Shown here: piece after piece, positions 55,646-64,000 of the stretch | How the letters are laid out: every line of letters starts with the position of its first letter | Position numbering within the stretch: the first letter of the stretch is position 1 | From: Patellaria atrata CBS 101060 | Taxonomy: Eukaryota > Ascomycota > Dothideomycetes > Patellariales > Patellariaceae | NCBI GenBank assembly: GCA_010093705.1 | Contig: MU006099.1 | Coordinates: 720,757 to 784,756, forward strand | DNA: 64,000 nucleotides | Direction of reading: 5' to 3' | Made by a program: the position numbers and the translations under genes | The notes under the pieces: generated by a model | What the model saw: the letters and a program-made list of their open reading frames with translations, nothing else | What the model was told of the DNA's origin: nothing | The model's database searches: none

Positions 55646-57553
55646 ATGGCCCGTCCAAAGAAAAGGGCCAGCTATTCTGAAACGATCTATAATTCCACAA
55701 CTCCTCTTCGGCAGGTCAGATTTTCTGCACGACGAAAGACAGCAAAGCATATAACAGCTCAACCGCGGAAATTAAAGAAGCAGACCACGTTGACCCAAAT
55801 TGATTTCATCGATATCAACGGAGCTGGTGCCGATGACGATAAGGAGCAAGGATCGCAGTCGAAGCAGAATGAGGAAAAGTTCGAGGAGAACCAAGAGAGA
55901 CCTAGGAAAAGGCGAAGATCAGAGAGGCCAAAATCGGAACGGAAAGTTGCAAGGAAGAACTCGGAGAAGCTGAGACAGACGACTTTGACCCAAATGGATC
56001 TGGATAAAACCATCCTGGCCAGCGACTCCGAGGATAATGTGGAAGAGAATGAGGATATACTTACGGAACGGAGCTCTAATTCTTTGGAAAATACGCAGGC
56101 ATCCTTTGATCTGTATGCTATCGGCAGACGTGCTGGTGGTATCGCATATGATGACATAGACACAAGAGAAGGTTTAGATTCCGGATATCTCTCTGACCTT
56201 CGAGAAAGTGGACTGATGGAAAAAGAGAATATAGAGCTGCGGTTGCAGAGTCAGGAACGTAAAACTCCTATGCAGGACAAAGGCACGGAATCTAGGACTT
56301 GCATTATGAATACAGTAGTTCAGAATGCTTCGTACCGTCCATCTACAACTTCACCCACCGATAGACCATCTCAGCATACACCAAGGGCCGGTCAGGATGT
56401 ACGCTCTCCACTACAGGAACGCTCTACAAACTCTGTATTACCTCACCGCTCTTCCCCTAGAAAAAGTAAAGTAACCGTCAGGTTCGAGGAACTACCAAAG
56501 AGAGGACAACAAACTTTTAAAGAAAAGAAAATCGAAAGGAACACTACTCCAGGATCCGTTTGTATTTCCCCTAAACTTGAAATAAAGGATTCAGACGATG
56601 AAGAGACTACCGATGACGAAGTAGAGTTTGAAAACGACCAGGATGCGGGGATCGAAGAAGAGACTCAAGCTGTGATTCAAAGGGTTGACCTAGCCTGTGC
56701 TGCTCAAAATCTTCTCAAAGAAACTGGTATTAGTCAAATGGGGACGAGCACGCTTGGCGAACCAGCTTGCTCACAAGAGCAGATTTCAGGTGCAGGAACA
56801 AATGTATCCAAACCAGTGGTGGATGGTGATGTTTCTGGCAATATTGCTTTAGGTTTGGAGGATAGTACTCAAGCTCGTTATGAGCGGGATTGGGGTGATG
56901 CAAGTCTTATGAACACGCAAGATGTGAATGCCTCCATTGTTGCAACCATACAATCACAAGGGCCATCAGAATATCTTGAGAACGAGCCCGTCCAATATAC
57001 TCAAAAGCTACACGCACAGTCGTCCACGAAGTCTGGTTCAGCTTCGGTCAAGTATGTTGGCCAAGCAACAAAGATGAAAGTGGTTCAAGAACTTCCCATG
57101 GAGATACAAGACGACACTCCATATAGTGCCTCGTCGCCTCCGTTCGGAACGACTATTATACCATCGACTCCAGATCGCTCGAGCTCCGTTCAAACTGCAC
57201 GTATTCACGTTTCCCCGTCACCGCGGCCTTTACGCCTTAATGTATCACCGTCCCAGTGTCAAACTATCATTGTATCATCGTCACCAGTCCCGATGCCACC
57301 GTCTTCTTTTCTTCCAAGCCGACTTAACATGCAAGATACGTTTGTATTTGCAGACGACAGTGGGACAGATGAGGATATGGAGCTAGATATATCTGACCCA
57401 GAAGCGGCCGGTGGAAACTCCACAGAGCGTGCTAAGGTGGAATCGGATCCTGCACCCTTAACGATTAGCCAACTGTTACCCGAAAGTCTTATGAATTACA
57501 GTCTCACGCTACCGTCTTATCATAGTACTCAGGCCAGTGACGAGGAGTTGTAA
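55646..57553 (+). CDS. Disordered acidic/basic nuclear-type protein with two QTTLTQ motifs
   Basis: Single exon, 635 residues from the Met in MARPKKRASYSET; the frame is open 21 nt further up but this Met is preferred. Two copies of a short motif, QTTLTQ(I/M)D, lie at residues 46-53 and 111-118, each next to basic clusters (KLKK; RKRRRSERPKSERK). The central part is acidic (DSDDEETTDDEVEFENDQD). Near the end are repeated Ser/Pro blocks (SSPPFGTTIIPSTPDRSSS, VSPSPRPLRLNVSPS, IVSSSPVPMPPSSF) and a final acidic patch with LTISQLLPESLMNYSLTLPSYH. No folded domain is evident. The TLTQ motif is common in fungal nuclear proteins of unknown role, as I recall. Nuclear location is inferred from the basic clusters. 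Confidence 0.78.
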   Translation: MARPKKRASYSETIYNSTTPLRQVRFSARRKTAKHITAQPRKLKKQTTLTQIDFIDINGAGADDDKEQGSQSKQNEEKFEENQERPRKRRRSERPKSERKVARKNSEKLRQTTLTQMDLDKTILASDSEDNVEENEDILTERSSNSLENTQASFDLYAIGRRAGGIAYDDIDTREGLDSGYLSDLRESGLMEKENIELRLQSQERKTPMQDKGTESRTCIMNTVVQNASYRPSTTSPTDRPSQHTPRAGQDVRSPLQERSTNSVLPHRSSPRKSKVTVRFEELPKRGQQTFKEKKIERNTTPGSVCISPKLEIKDSDDEETTDDEVEFENDQDAGIEEETQAVIQRVDLACAAQNLLKETGISQMGTSTLGEPACSQEQISGAGTNVSKPVVDGDVSGNIALGLEDSTQARYERDWGDASLMNTQDVNASIVATIQSQGPSEYLENEPVQYTQKLHAQSSTKSGSASVKYVGQATKMKVVQELPMEIQDDTPYSASSPPFGTTIIPSTPDRSSSVQTARIHVSPSPRPLRLNVSPSQCQTIIVSSSPVPMPPSSFLPSRLNMQDTFVFADDSGTDEDMELDISDPEAAGGNSTERAKVESDPAPLTISQLLPESLMNYSLTLPSYHSTQASDEEL

Positions 57554-58117
57554 TTTCGACGACATTGTAATCAATCTCATCAATTAACTCTTTGGATAAG
57601 GGTGATGATAGTTGCCCTAGCTCGCGTATTATAGACAGTGTTCGTGGAATTTCAAATATACGATCTTCCAGCAACAACCTCTTTATTACGAATGTGTGGT
57701 CACTGTGATTATAGAATCAAAGTAAACAGTGGAACCAACTGCGTGGACCTATTACTATTGCCGCTTCCAAGAGCCGGTGCACCTTCATGCCCTCTCGTGG
57801 ACCATAGTTACCGTGACCCTTTCACTTTGGTTTGGCACTTCCCGGTATGGGAGGTGATTCGAGAATGCCCGCACGTGGAATAACAAGGAGAACGTTCATC
57901 CACCCGCTTCGAGTAGTATATCCGCACCGGAAGACGCACATTTGCTAGCGTGACCGCCGGGCTCGTTCACATATAAATCTACCCACGCCCTTCTTCCTCC
58001 TTCCTTAAAAGCTTCGCTTCTCCAGACACCAAGCTTTTCAACACCACATTCTTTAGGCGCCCTTTCGTCCTTGAGTCGATAAATCAATCTTCAGCTGACA
58101 TTCGTCTACAATCAATA
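57554..58117. other. Intergenic region
   Basis: About 560 nt between plus-strand genes; a pyrimidine-rich leader precedes 58118. No feature was recognised. Confidence 0.45.
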
Positions 58118-59260
58118 ATGTTTACGTCTCGCCACATTCCGCGTCTCGCTTCCCTTGCTACGAATGCCCGTTTCTTTCGTAACCCAACCTGTCCCAAAGC
58201 GGACGTCATCCGCGCCAAAGAGGTGCCAGTAGTCTCGTTCAAAGATGGCGAACGAGCCTCAGTCGATCTGCCCATAGATTCTCCTGGCTTGGACCCAGTC
58301 ATACCTCCTGGAGTTGACGTGAAGCAAGTAGCGTATCCTCTCGCTCCTTCTAACCTTAAGGGTTTAACCCCGACCCTCAAGAAGTTCACTTTGCATGGCA
58401 AAGTAGCTGTTGTCACTGGGTACGTTTTAACCCGAATCATACACGTCACTCTCACGATGTCGCTAATTCATAGTTCAGCGGTGGTCGTGGGCTCGGATTC
58501 AACATGGCTCAAGCTCTTGCAGAAGTCGGTGTCAAGGGAATCGCTATCATGGATCGCCAACAGGACGTTGGTGAGGCAGCTGCGAAGGAGCTGAGCGAGC
58601 AGGCCGGCGTTGATGCTCGCTTCTATGCGGTGGATGTTCGCGATGGTGCTGCCATTGACCAAGCAGTACATGATATTTCAGACCACTTTGGTCAAATCGA
58701 CGTCCTTATCAACTCTGCTGGTATCGCCGAGTATGTGCCGTTCCAGTCCAAGATATTTACCCCTTACTGACGATGCTGGGAGCTCAAACATCAAGGCCGA
58801 GAACTACGGCCATGGAATGTTTCGCAACCTGATTGATATCAATGTCACAGGCACATTCCTCGTTGCCCAAGCCGTCGCCCGCCAAATGATCAAGAACAAG
58901 ACCCGCGGTACCATGATCTTCATCGCATCCATGTCTGGCTCGATTGTGAACTATCCTCAGGAGCAGAGTGCATACAACACATCCAAGGCCGCTGTCGTCC
59001 AGCTCACGAAGTCTCTTGCCACAGAGTGGGCGCGTTACGGTATTCGCGTCAATGCCATTTCGCCAGGCTATATGGATACTGCCTTGAACCGTGTTCCCAC
59101 TCTTGATGCCCAAAAGAAGATCTGGATCGAGAACACTCCTCAGAAGCGTTTGGGTGCTGTCGATGACCTGAACAACCTGGCCGTCTTTCTCGCGACGGAC
59201 TCATCCGCCTTCTCGACCGGTAGCAACTATGTCATCGATGGAGGTTATACCCTTTGGTAG
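58118..59260 (+). CDS. Short-chain dehydrogenase, D-arabinitol dehydrogenase-like, with N-terminal extension
   Basis: Three exons: 58118-58419, 58479-58730 and 58783-59260; introns are 59 and 52 nt and the product has 343 residues. It is an NAD(P)-dependent oxidoreductase of the classical SDR fold. The cofactor motif TGGGRGLG spans the first intron (residues 100-107), NSAG is at 179-182, and the catalytic set is S236 with Y249 and K253 (SAYNTSKAA). The substrate-side sequence resembles fungal D-arabinitol 2-dehydrogenases, which interconvert arabinitol and ribulose; substrate is inferred. About 95 residues precede the fold and begin MFTSRHIPRLASLATNARFFRN, a basic, hydroxylated stretch like a mitochondrial presequence. 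Whether the product goes to mitochondria is untested. Splice junctions restore conserved residues and are firm. Confidence 0.9.
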
Positions 59261-61524
59261 ATAGGCGCAGGGATAGTAACAAACCTTTCTCTTTGTATGA
59301 TACTATGATGCATAGCGCCGGTGGAATATGGCGAACGGAGTTGAAGGCGGTTGAGCATTTGTCGGCGCCTGGGAGGTTTTAGATAGTCTACAATATCAGA
59401 ATGATCAACTAATCATTCGTACACGAATTCTCCTCCTTTTCTCGTCTGTGCCCTGTGCCTCTATATGATAACGCCCTGTCTTACTGTACATTATATATAA
59501 ACGAAGAATTTTGGCCTAGCTGTACAGATGAGAGAGCGACCAGACATTGGGGTCTTATATGTCTTTATCTATACAGCAACCGTACCACGGCTATGAAATA
59601 CCATCTCTACTAAGGAGTAGCTATTCTACAATGTGTCATTTCTGGTGTTCATTCCATCGATTAGCAATGTATTCTACCTAGCTGTACGTTCACCGGTACG
59701 GAAGAGCTCTTTTTAGTTGTGCTGTACAGTACAGAACATCTAAGGACACTGTACGGTCCGCATCTAAGCGTACAACAAGCGCATAGTAACTCTGTAATCC
59801 AATCGTCCCCAAAAGTGAGATATCATACAAAACATACAATGGTCCTTGGCGTGTAAGCATGCCTTCCCCCCCTTTCCGCGTCTATCACGGGCGCTTAGGA
59901 ATGTCCGGAAACTCGTACAGTCTCAGGGCCGCGCCTGCCCAAACTTCTCAAACTCGAGCCACGATACCCAAAATCCTGAGTCCCCGTATGTCAGCGCCGT
60001 AAACGTCCCGGTAGAAAGTTTCCAAACAAGGTCGTTCGGACTTCGTCTCGCCTCACGGACCGTTACACCAATTCTCCGGTTCCAGGTCCCGAGCGTGCCG
60101 TCCCGAAACCCCATTGTCGCGGAGTGCAGTACAGACACGCACATACTCGGTCGAGGGAATAGGTAACATAGTACAGTACGAGTCCGTCGAAGGGGGGGGG
60201 ACGTTCTTTTGTAATACTGTACCTCTCCCTGAGTAAAATGTTTCCCTGGGCTAAGGAAAAGCTAAGTGGCTCGGCTTCTCGTGGCTGAGAGGGAGGCGAG
60301 GTGGGAAGACGGGAATGTCGGGCTGAGCCACGGGCGGTACCGGCGCGTGCGGGAAGCCACAACGTGGGGGGCCGGGAGGGAGAGGGAAGAGCACCGCCCC
60401 ACCACTACCCTACCGTAAGCCATCCCGTCGGGGGTGGAGCTTTCAGGTTGCTTTTGTAAGGTAATGTTGGTTCACCGTTGTTACCTTTATGGTTCGCCGG
60501 TAGTTTGTCTTGGGAAGGCAGAGTGATACGACGGGATTCGAGCTATTGTTTAGAAGAAGACAAAAATTTATGCTCCTTATGGTTCTATTCCATACTTGCA
60601 GAAGCTCTCTCTCGCAACGATTTTCCCATAATCCGATTCGGAGACGCTAGAATAACAGAGAACATTTCATTGATCTATCTACTTGTATGAGTCATGCTGT
60701 TATAAAAAAGTGTGATAAATTAGTTCATTTCCTAGACTGTAGTATATCTCCGGTATCCATTTCTGGCGAGTTTAGAGATCGGGACTCAGTAATTTATCCC
60801 CCTAAGGTACCTTTGAGTGTTCAATTCTAGAATCTCTATAGTAGGTAATAGATATTGATGCCTTCTACCCCGAACCTGCCGAGAGAAATTGTCCAGTCAG
60901 ACATGCATACTGCAGTTGGCCCCTTTACCCGATTCCCTTTAATCCCCATTTTCCTGCCAAAGGTAAGTCCCGCAAATGGTCAATTGAACAATGAAAGATT
61001 GCAAGGTTCATAGTGGATAGAAATGATCGATTACGATAGAAAGCTAGGCTAAACTTCTTATTATCCAAAGCTCAAAATCCAAAAGCTAACAACCGTTTCA
61101 TTATGTCCTCCTCGTGATACCAACATGTCAATCCCAAAAGCTTCAAACGCGCGTTCGGTGCGTATCATTTCCTCCTGGATCCCGGACAGCTGCAAAGTGA
61201 ATCAAGCAAAACCAATTACCCCAGAGCACCATGAAAAGTCTCCTCTTTTGGGTCAAATGATGTGCCTACAAGGACCTGCGCTTTTGCCGATTAAATTCCA
61301 AACCCCCTTCAACTCTCACGGTGACAAGTCAATTAAGCATGTATCTCGTAGAGGAGGGTCTCGTATGACGATGATGACTCTTCGAAAGCGAGTCGGAGTC
61401 CCACGATTCAGAAATCCGTGCGCCATAAAGCGACATGCGATGGAGATAGCGAGCCGCAAATAAGGCAGATTCACGTAAAAGTATTCGAATAGACCAAAAA
61501 AAAAAAACAACTCCTTTAATCAAT
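59261..61524. other. Long intergenic region with a GC-rich island
   Basis: About 2.3 kb. 59400-59830 is AT-rich with repeated GTACAG words. 59900-60420 is GC-richer, contains a possible small gene (59923-60114, minus) and a G-run near 60192. The rest, to the 3' end of the 61525 gene, has only chance frames (for example 61125-61463). Confidence 0.4.
59923..60114 (-). CDS. Possible small conserved-looking coding segment
   Basis: A 63-residue minus-strand frame from ATG at 60114 reads MGFRDGTLGTWNRRIGVTVR, then SPNDLVWKLSTGTFTALTYG and DSGFWVSWLEFEKFGQARP. Its aromatic-rich, balanced composition and GC-rich codons look like real protein, unlike nearby intergenic frames. I do not recognise a family. 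It could be a small protein, one exon of a longer gene, or the remnant of one; an upstream frame (60063-60362) is in another register. No splice partner was found. Confidence 0.3.
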   Translation of the reverse strand: MGFRDGTLGTWNRRIGVTVREARRSPNDLVWKLSTGTFTALTYGDSGFWVSWLEFEKFGQARP

Positions 61525-62220
61525 TCACACGTAGTATCCCGAGCGGCGGTTCTCGAGAATGTCACGGCGAGTTGGCTCTCGGACCTCAACCTTGTACTTG
61601 GGGTATGCTCGGCGTTGTTCAGCGATGTCGGACTCGTAGAGCGAGCCGCGCTTGGACTTTGAGACTTGGACAACGGTGGAGCGCTCAGTGGTCGGCCAGT
61701 CAACGATTTCAGTGGTGCGGCGGGATAGCTTCGAGATTTGGTCAAGCTTGACAGAGCAGGAACGTTCGAGACGCGGCTCACGCTCATCGATCTGGTAAGT
61801 TCTGCCCTGGGAGACGAAGGGGTCCTTGCGGCGACGAAGACTGCGTTCAATGGCCCTTAGTAGTCCTCGCGTTTGGACGTAGTCGGCTGGCATCTCGATG
61901 CGAACGAGTTTGTTGTCCTTTCCGGTGTAGCTGTAGGTGGTGCCGTCTTGTTCGCTGTAGAGATAGCGGGAGACCTCTTGGGCGAGCTTCTGACCGGTCT
62001 CGCAGAGCTTGTTGCCGGATCGATGAACTTCATATGGATTGCAACACTTCCGGCAGACTTGAGCGTGGGTTTCGAAGTCATACATCGCCCAGGCTTCGGT
62101 ATTGTTGAGTGGACGCATGATGCTAGTGACGGGGGAGGAAGCGAATTCCACCTTGGGCACTACGGCCTTCTTGTGGTGGATGACGGTAGGCATGGTGGAG
62201 TGTCGTAGGAGAGAAGGCAT
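61525..62220 (-). CDS. Conserved Pezizomycotina protein of unknown function with CxxCxxP motif
   Basis: Single exon, 231 residues (a second Met, at 62193, is also possible and begins MPTVIHHKKAVVPK). Motifs include SIMRPLNNTEAWAMYDFETH, then a possible metal-binding VCRKCCNPYEVHRSG with a CETG cysteine 15 residues on. The middle is a helical stretch (TRGLLRAIERSLRRRKDPFV) and the C-terminus is basic with EIVDWP and RRDILENRRSGYYV. I recall close relatives across Pezizomycotina, including the RPLN and DFETH blocks, but no described function. The four cysteines and one histidine could bind zinc. No signal peptide or membrane segment is seen. Confidence 0.82.
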   Translation of the reverse strand: MPSLLRHSTMPTVIHHKKAVVPKVEFASSPVTSIMRPLNNTEAWAMYDFETHAQVCRKCCNPYEVHRSGNKLCETGQKLAQEVSRYLYSEQDGTTYSYTGKDNKLVRIEMPADYVQTRGLLRAIERSLRRRKDPFVSQGRTYQIDEREPRLERSCSVKLDQISKLSRRTTEIVDWPTTERSTVVQVSKSKRGSLYESDIAEQRRAYPKYKVEVREPTRRDILENRRSGYYV

Positions 62221-63207
62221 GTTGGTATACTTTAGGATTGGCTTGTACGGGGAAGCCGTCGTAGGTATGGGGGTTGTTGGTAGTATAACAATGTTTCCAA
62301 TCTGCCGTTCGGAGTGTACGGGGCACAGTGGTAGAGAAAAGGATTTGTGTAGACTAGTAATCTTGGGTTGTTTGAATAGAGCAAAGGATTCATGAGATGG
62401 TGGGTGGGGAGAAGTGAAGTCTTATAAGTTTTATGTGGCATCGACAAATGTAGGTGCCTGAAGCTCAGATGTGTCTGGTGAAAGCATCGAAACCAAAACC
62501 AGGACCCCTGTACGCCCCCAGACCAGGTGCTGCGCATGACGATAGTGAACGGTGGGAACGAAACAGACAAGAAACGAAATGCTTATACTTGTACTTGCAT
62601 TTTGAGTCGTCGAGTCACCGGGCTCACGCATGTCTGAAAAGATTATTGGTCGATCAGCGGGAGGGGAGAAGGGGTTGTGTGTTAGTTCTACAAAGTACAC
62701 AGTAGGTTGGCGAAGCTCGTAGGATAGAACTACCGCCTTTGAAAATGAGCCACTGATTGTAACAAAATCGGCGTGAACGTGAGATTACATGCGCGAAAGC
62801 CACGATCAGAGCCATTCATCTTTGCTCTGACCAGCACGATCGGAAACCAGAAGCGCGGGAAACGTTACACACCTTAGACACTCGAGCGCCAAACCGGCCC
62901 CTTGAAGAGTGACTGCGCCTTCGTGCGGCGTGTAGTTTTAGGGGAACGTGTGGCCGTGACAGAGAGTTGACAGTTTGGGAAAGACGGTGTCGAAATCACA
63001 GAAAGTTGGGTGTTTCCTTGGTGATTCAGTTAATCAACGAGGGTGAGATGGGTGTGGCAGAACTACTCCGTACTACTGTGTGCCGCCCTCGCGATGAGAA
63101 TTTCGAAAGAAAAAGAAAAACGAATAATCATCGACTGATTTGGGTAAGGTAACTCCCAAAAGGGGTCATACTTGGTATTGTACGAGTACTGTAAGCGAGG
63201 AATAACC

Positions 63208-63262
63208 CCCTTGGACCCCCTTGTGGACCCCCCTGTGGACCCCCTTGGAGACCCCCTTGGAA
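63208..63262. repeat. GGACCCCCTTGT minisatellite
   Basis: About five imperfect copies of a 12-nt unit (GGACCCCCTTGT and variants) stand in tandem. Its minus strand encodes a Gly-Gln/Pro run that is not taken as a gene. Confidence 0.8.
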
Positions 63263-63346
63263 TCCCGTCAACAAGCGCGCTCGACTCTCTGTAATCTCTG
63301 TAATCTCGTAATCTTTCCAAGTCTCCACCGCTGCTTTCAGGATGTT

Positions 63347-63377
63347 AACACTGCCAAAACACTGCCAAAACACTGCC
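63347..63377. repeat. AACACTGCCAA tandem repeat
   Basis: Three tandem copies of an 11-nt unit, AACACTGCCAA, about 90 nt after the GGACCCCCTTGT array and next to a shorter CTCTGTAAT doublet. Confidence 0.75.
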
Positions 63378-63689
63378 TCCTTCGCGCCCTCTAGGGCTGC
63401 AGTTCAAGACTCAAGACTTCAAATGGCATATCCATCAAGACAAACGCGTGTAATTCCCATCTCATCTACCTCCATTCAAGACCGACTGATTCGATCGCGG
63501 TCGAGGTCTTTCACAACGGCCGGCGTCAAGACGTTTGTCTGTCTTGAACTACGCGGCAGTGCTCTTGAACAGCCTTTCGTTCTCGTGTTTCGAAAGAAGT
63601 ATTTTTATTTTCGCAACTCCGAAATCGATCAGTCTCCCCTGGAGCTTGCAGCCTGAATGCCAGAGAGGTTGTTTGCTCCAAACTGTAGC

Positions 63690-64000
63690 TTAACTAACAG
63701 TAGTTTGGCAAGCCATGGGTCGATTGAGGATTTTCGCTTCTCCCCTTCTGCGCATGCCGCTCCGCGCAACGCTTCCCGGCTGTTGTCGTCCGGGTTCACG
63801 AGGACAATGATTACAGTGATCGATGAGTCTTCTCGCTGCCTTAGCCAAACGGTGATCTGCCTCCAAGAGCTCCCGAATTGGCTTCACCGGATTGGCTACC
63901 TTGTCGATTATTGCGCAACCATCACAGATCCGCTCAAGGCTCCCACCAGTTCCACCACCACCACCAGCTGAAAGAGCTGCAAGGCCTCCCAAAGTCAGAA
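63690..64000 (-). CDS. Possible partial coding region at right edge
   Basis: The minus-strand frame is open from the window edge to a stop at 63690. It reads GGLAALSAGGGGGTGGSLER, then CDGCAIIDKVANPVKPIREL and LEADHRLAKAARRLIDHCNH. Helical, cysteine- and charge-bearing composition suggests real protein; the start lies outside. No family is recognised. A splice may end the coding part before 63690. Confidence 0.3.
   Translation of the reverse strand, partial: LTLGGLAALSAGGGGGTGGSLERICDGCAIIDKVANPVKPIRELLEADHRLAKAARRLIDHCNHCPREPGRQQPGSVARSGMRRRGEAKILNRPMACQTTVS

Larger units (their letters stand above)
62221..63689. other. Intergenic region with short tandem repeats
   Basis: About 1.5 kb. Frames near 62230-62700 on both strands are not supported. 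Tandem repeats cluster at 63190-63380 (listed separately). The segment 63420-63690 is GC-balanced with only chance frames. Confidence 0.4.

Noticed and set aside
63128-63373. Gly-Gln/Pro repeat protein on the minus strand
   Set aside because: Encoded entirely by short tandem repeats, with no conserved part.
1-64000. CRISPR arrays, operon-like clusters, prophage
   Set aside because: The window is fungal nuclear DNA; repeats seen are coding repeats or minisatellites, with no spacer pattern.

Overview
The window is nuclear DNA from a filamentous ascomycete (Pezizomycotina). Protein-coding genes are interrupted by short introns (about 41-104 nt in the models below), most with GT...CTRAY...AG signals. 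The content is typical of these fungi: a GH6 cellulase, a P450, a WD40-M20 DUG2 protein, a fungal MARVEL protein and several Pezizomycotina-only families. Base composition is moderate and intergenic DNA is AT-richer. The exact class cannot be fixed from sequence alone. No rRNA, CRISPR array or intact transposon was found.

Layout. 1-7 kb: the start of a dynamin-family GTPase (minus, running off the left edge), then a multi-KH SCP160/vigilin gene. 7.5-13 kb: a disordered coiled-coil protein and an unknown protein share a divergent promoter, followed by a PNPOx-like/ferredoxin-reductase fusion. 13.8-16.4 kb: a four-helix MARVEL membrane protein carrying two in-frame UAG codons, and a secreted CBM52-type protein. 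17.9-24 kb: cytosolic lysyl-tRNA synthetase, then DUG2. 26.3-30.8 kb: a conserved membrane-associated unknown and the splicing factor SPF30. 30.8-34 kb is gene-poor and holds a possible tRNA-derived relic. 34-37.8 kb: a 1190-residue coiled-coil protein with regular internal repeats. 40-48 kb: a P450, an ABC-F ATPase and a secreted GH6 cellulase. 49-59.3 kb: a run of plus-strand genes (zinc-finger-like, GST-like, two basic or disordered nuclear proteins, an arabinitol-dehydrogenase-like SDR). 59.3-64 kb is mostly intergenic, with one conserved fungal gene and a possible partial gene at the right edge.

The genes do not form one pathway. Several serve core RNA and protein functions (SCP160, KRS1, SPF30, ABC-F, DUG2). 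Others act on carbohydrate or cell surface (GH6, CBM52, SDR, MARVEL) or in redox and detoxification (P450, GST-like, reductase fusion). No secondary-metabolite backbone enzyme lies near the P450.

The most notable observation is the MARVEL gene. Its reading frame and splice sites look intact apart from two UAG codons nine codons apart, at places where related proteins appear to carry Trp (UGG). That pattern fits A-to-I mRNA editing as known from ascomycete fruiting bodies, but a young pseudogene or an unusual in-frame intron would also explain it. Also notable are a coiled coil built from 25- and 39-residue units, and a divergent promoter with seven AAGGTA words.
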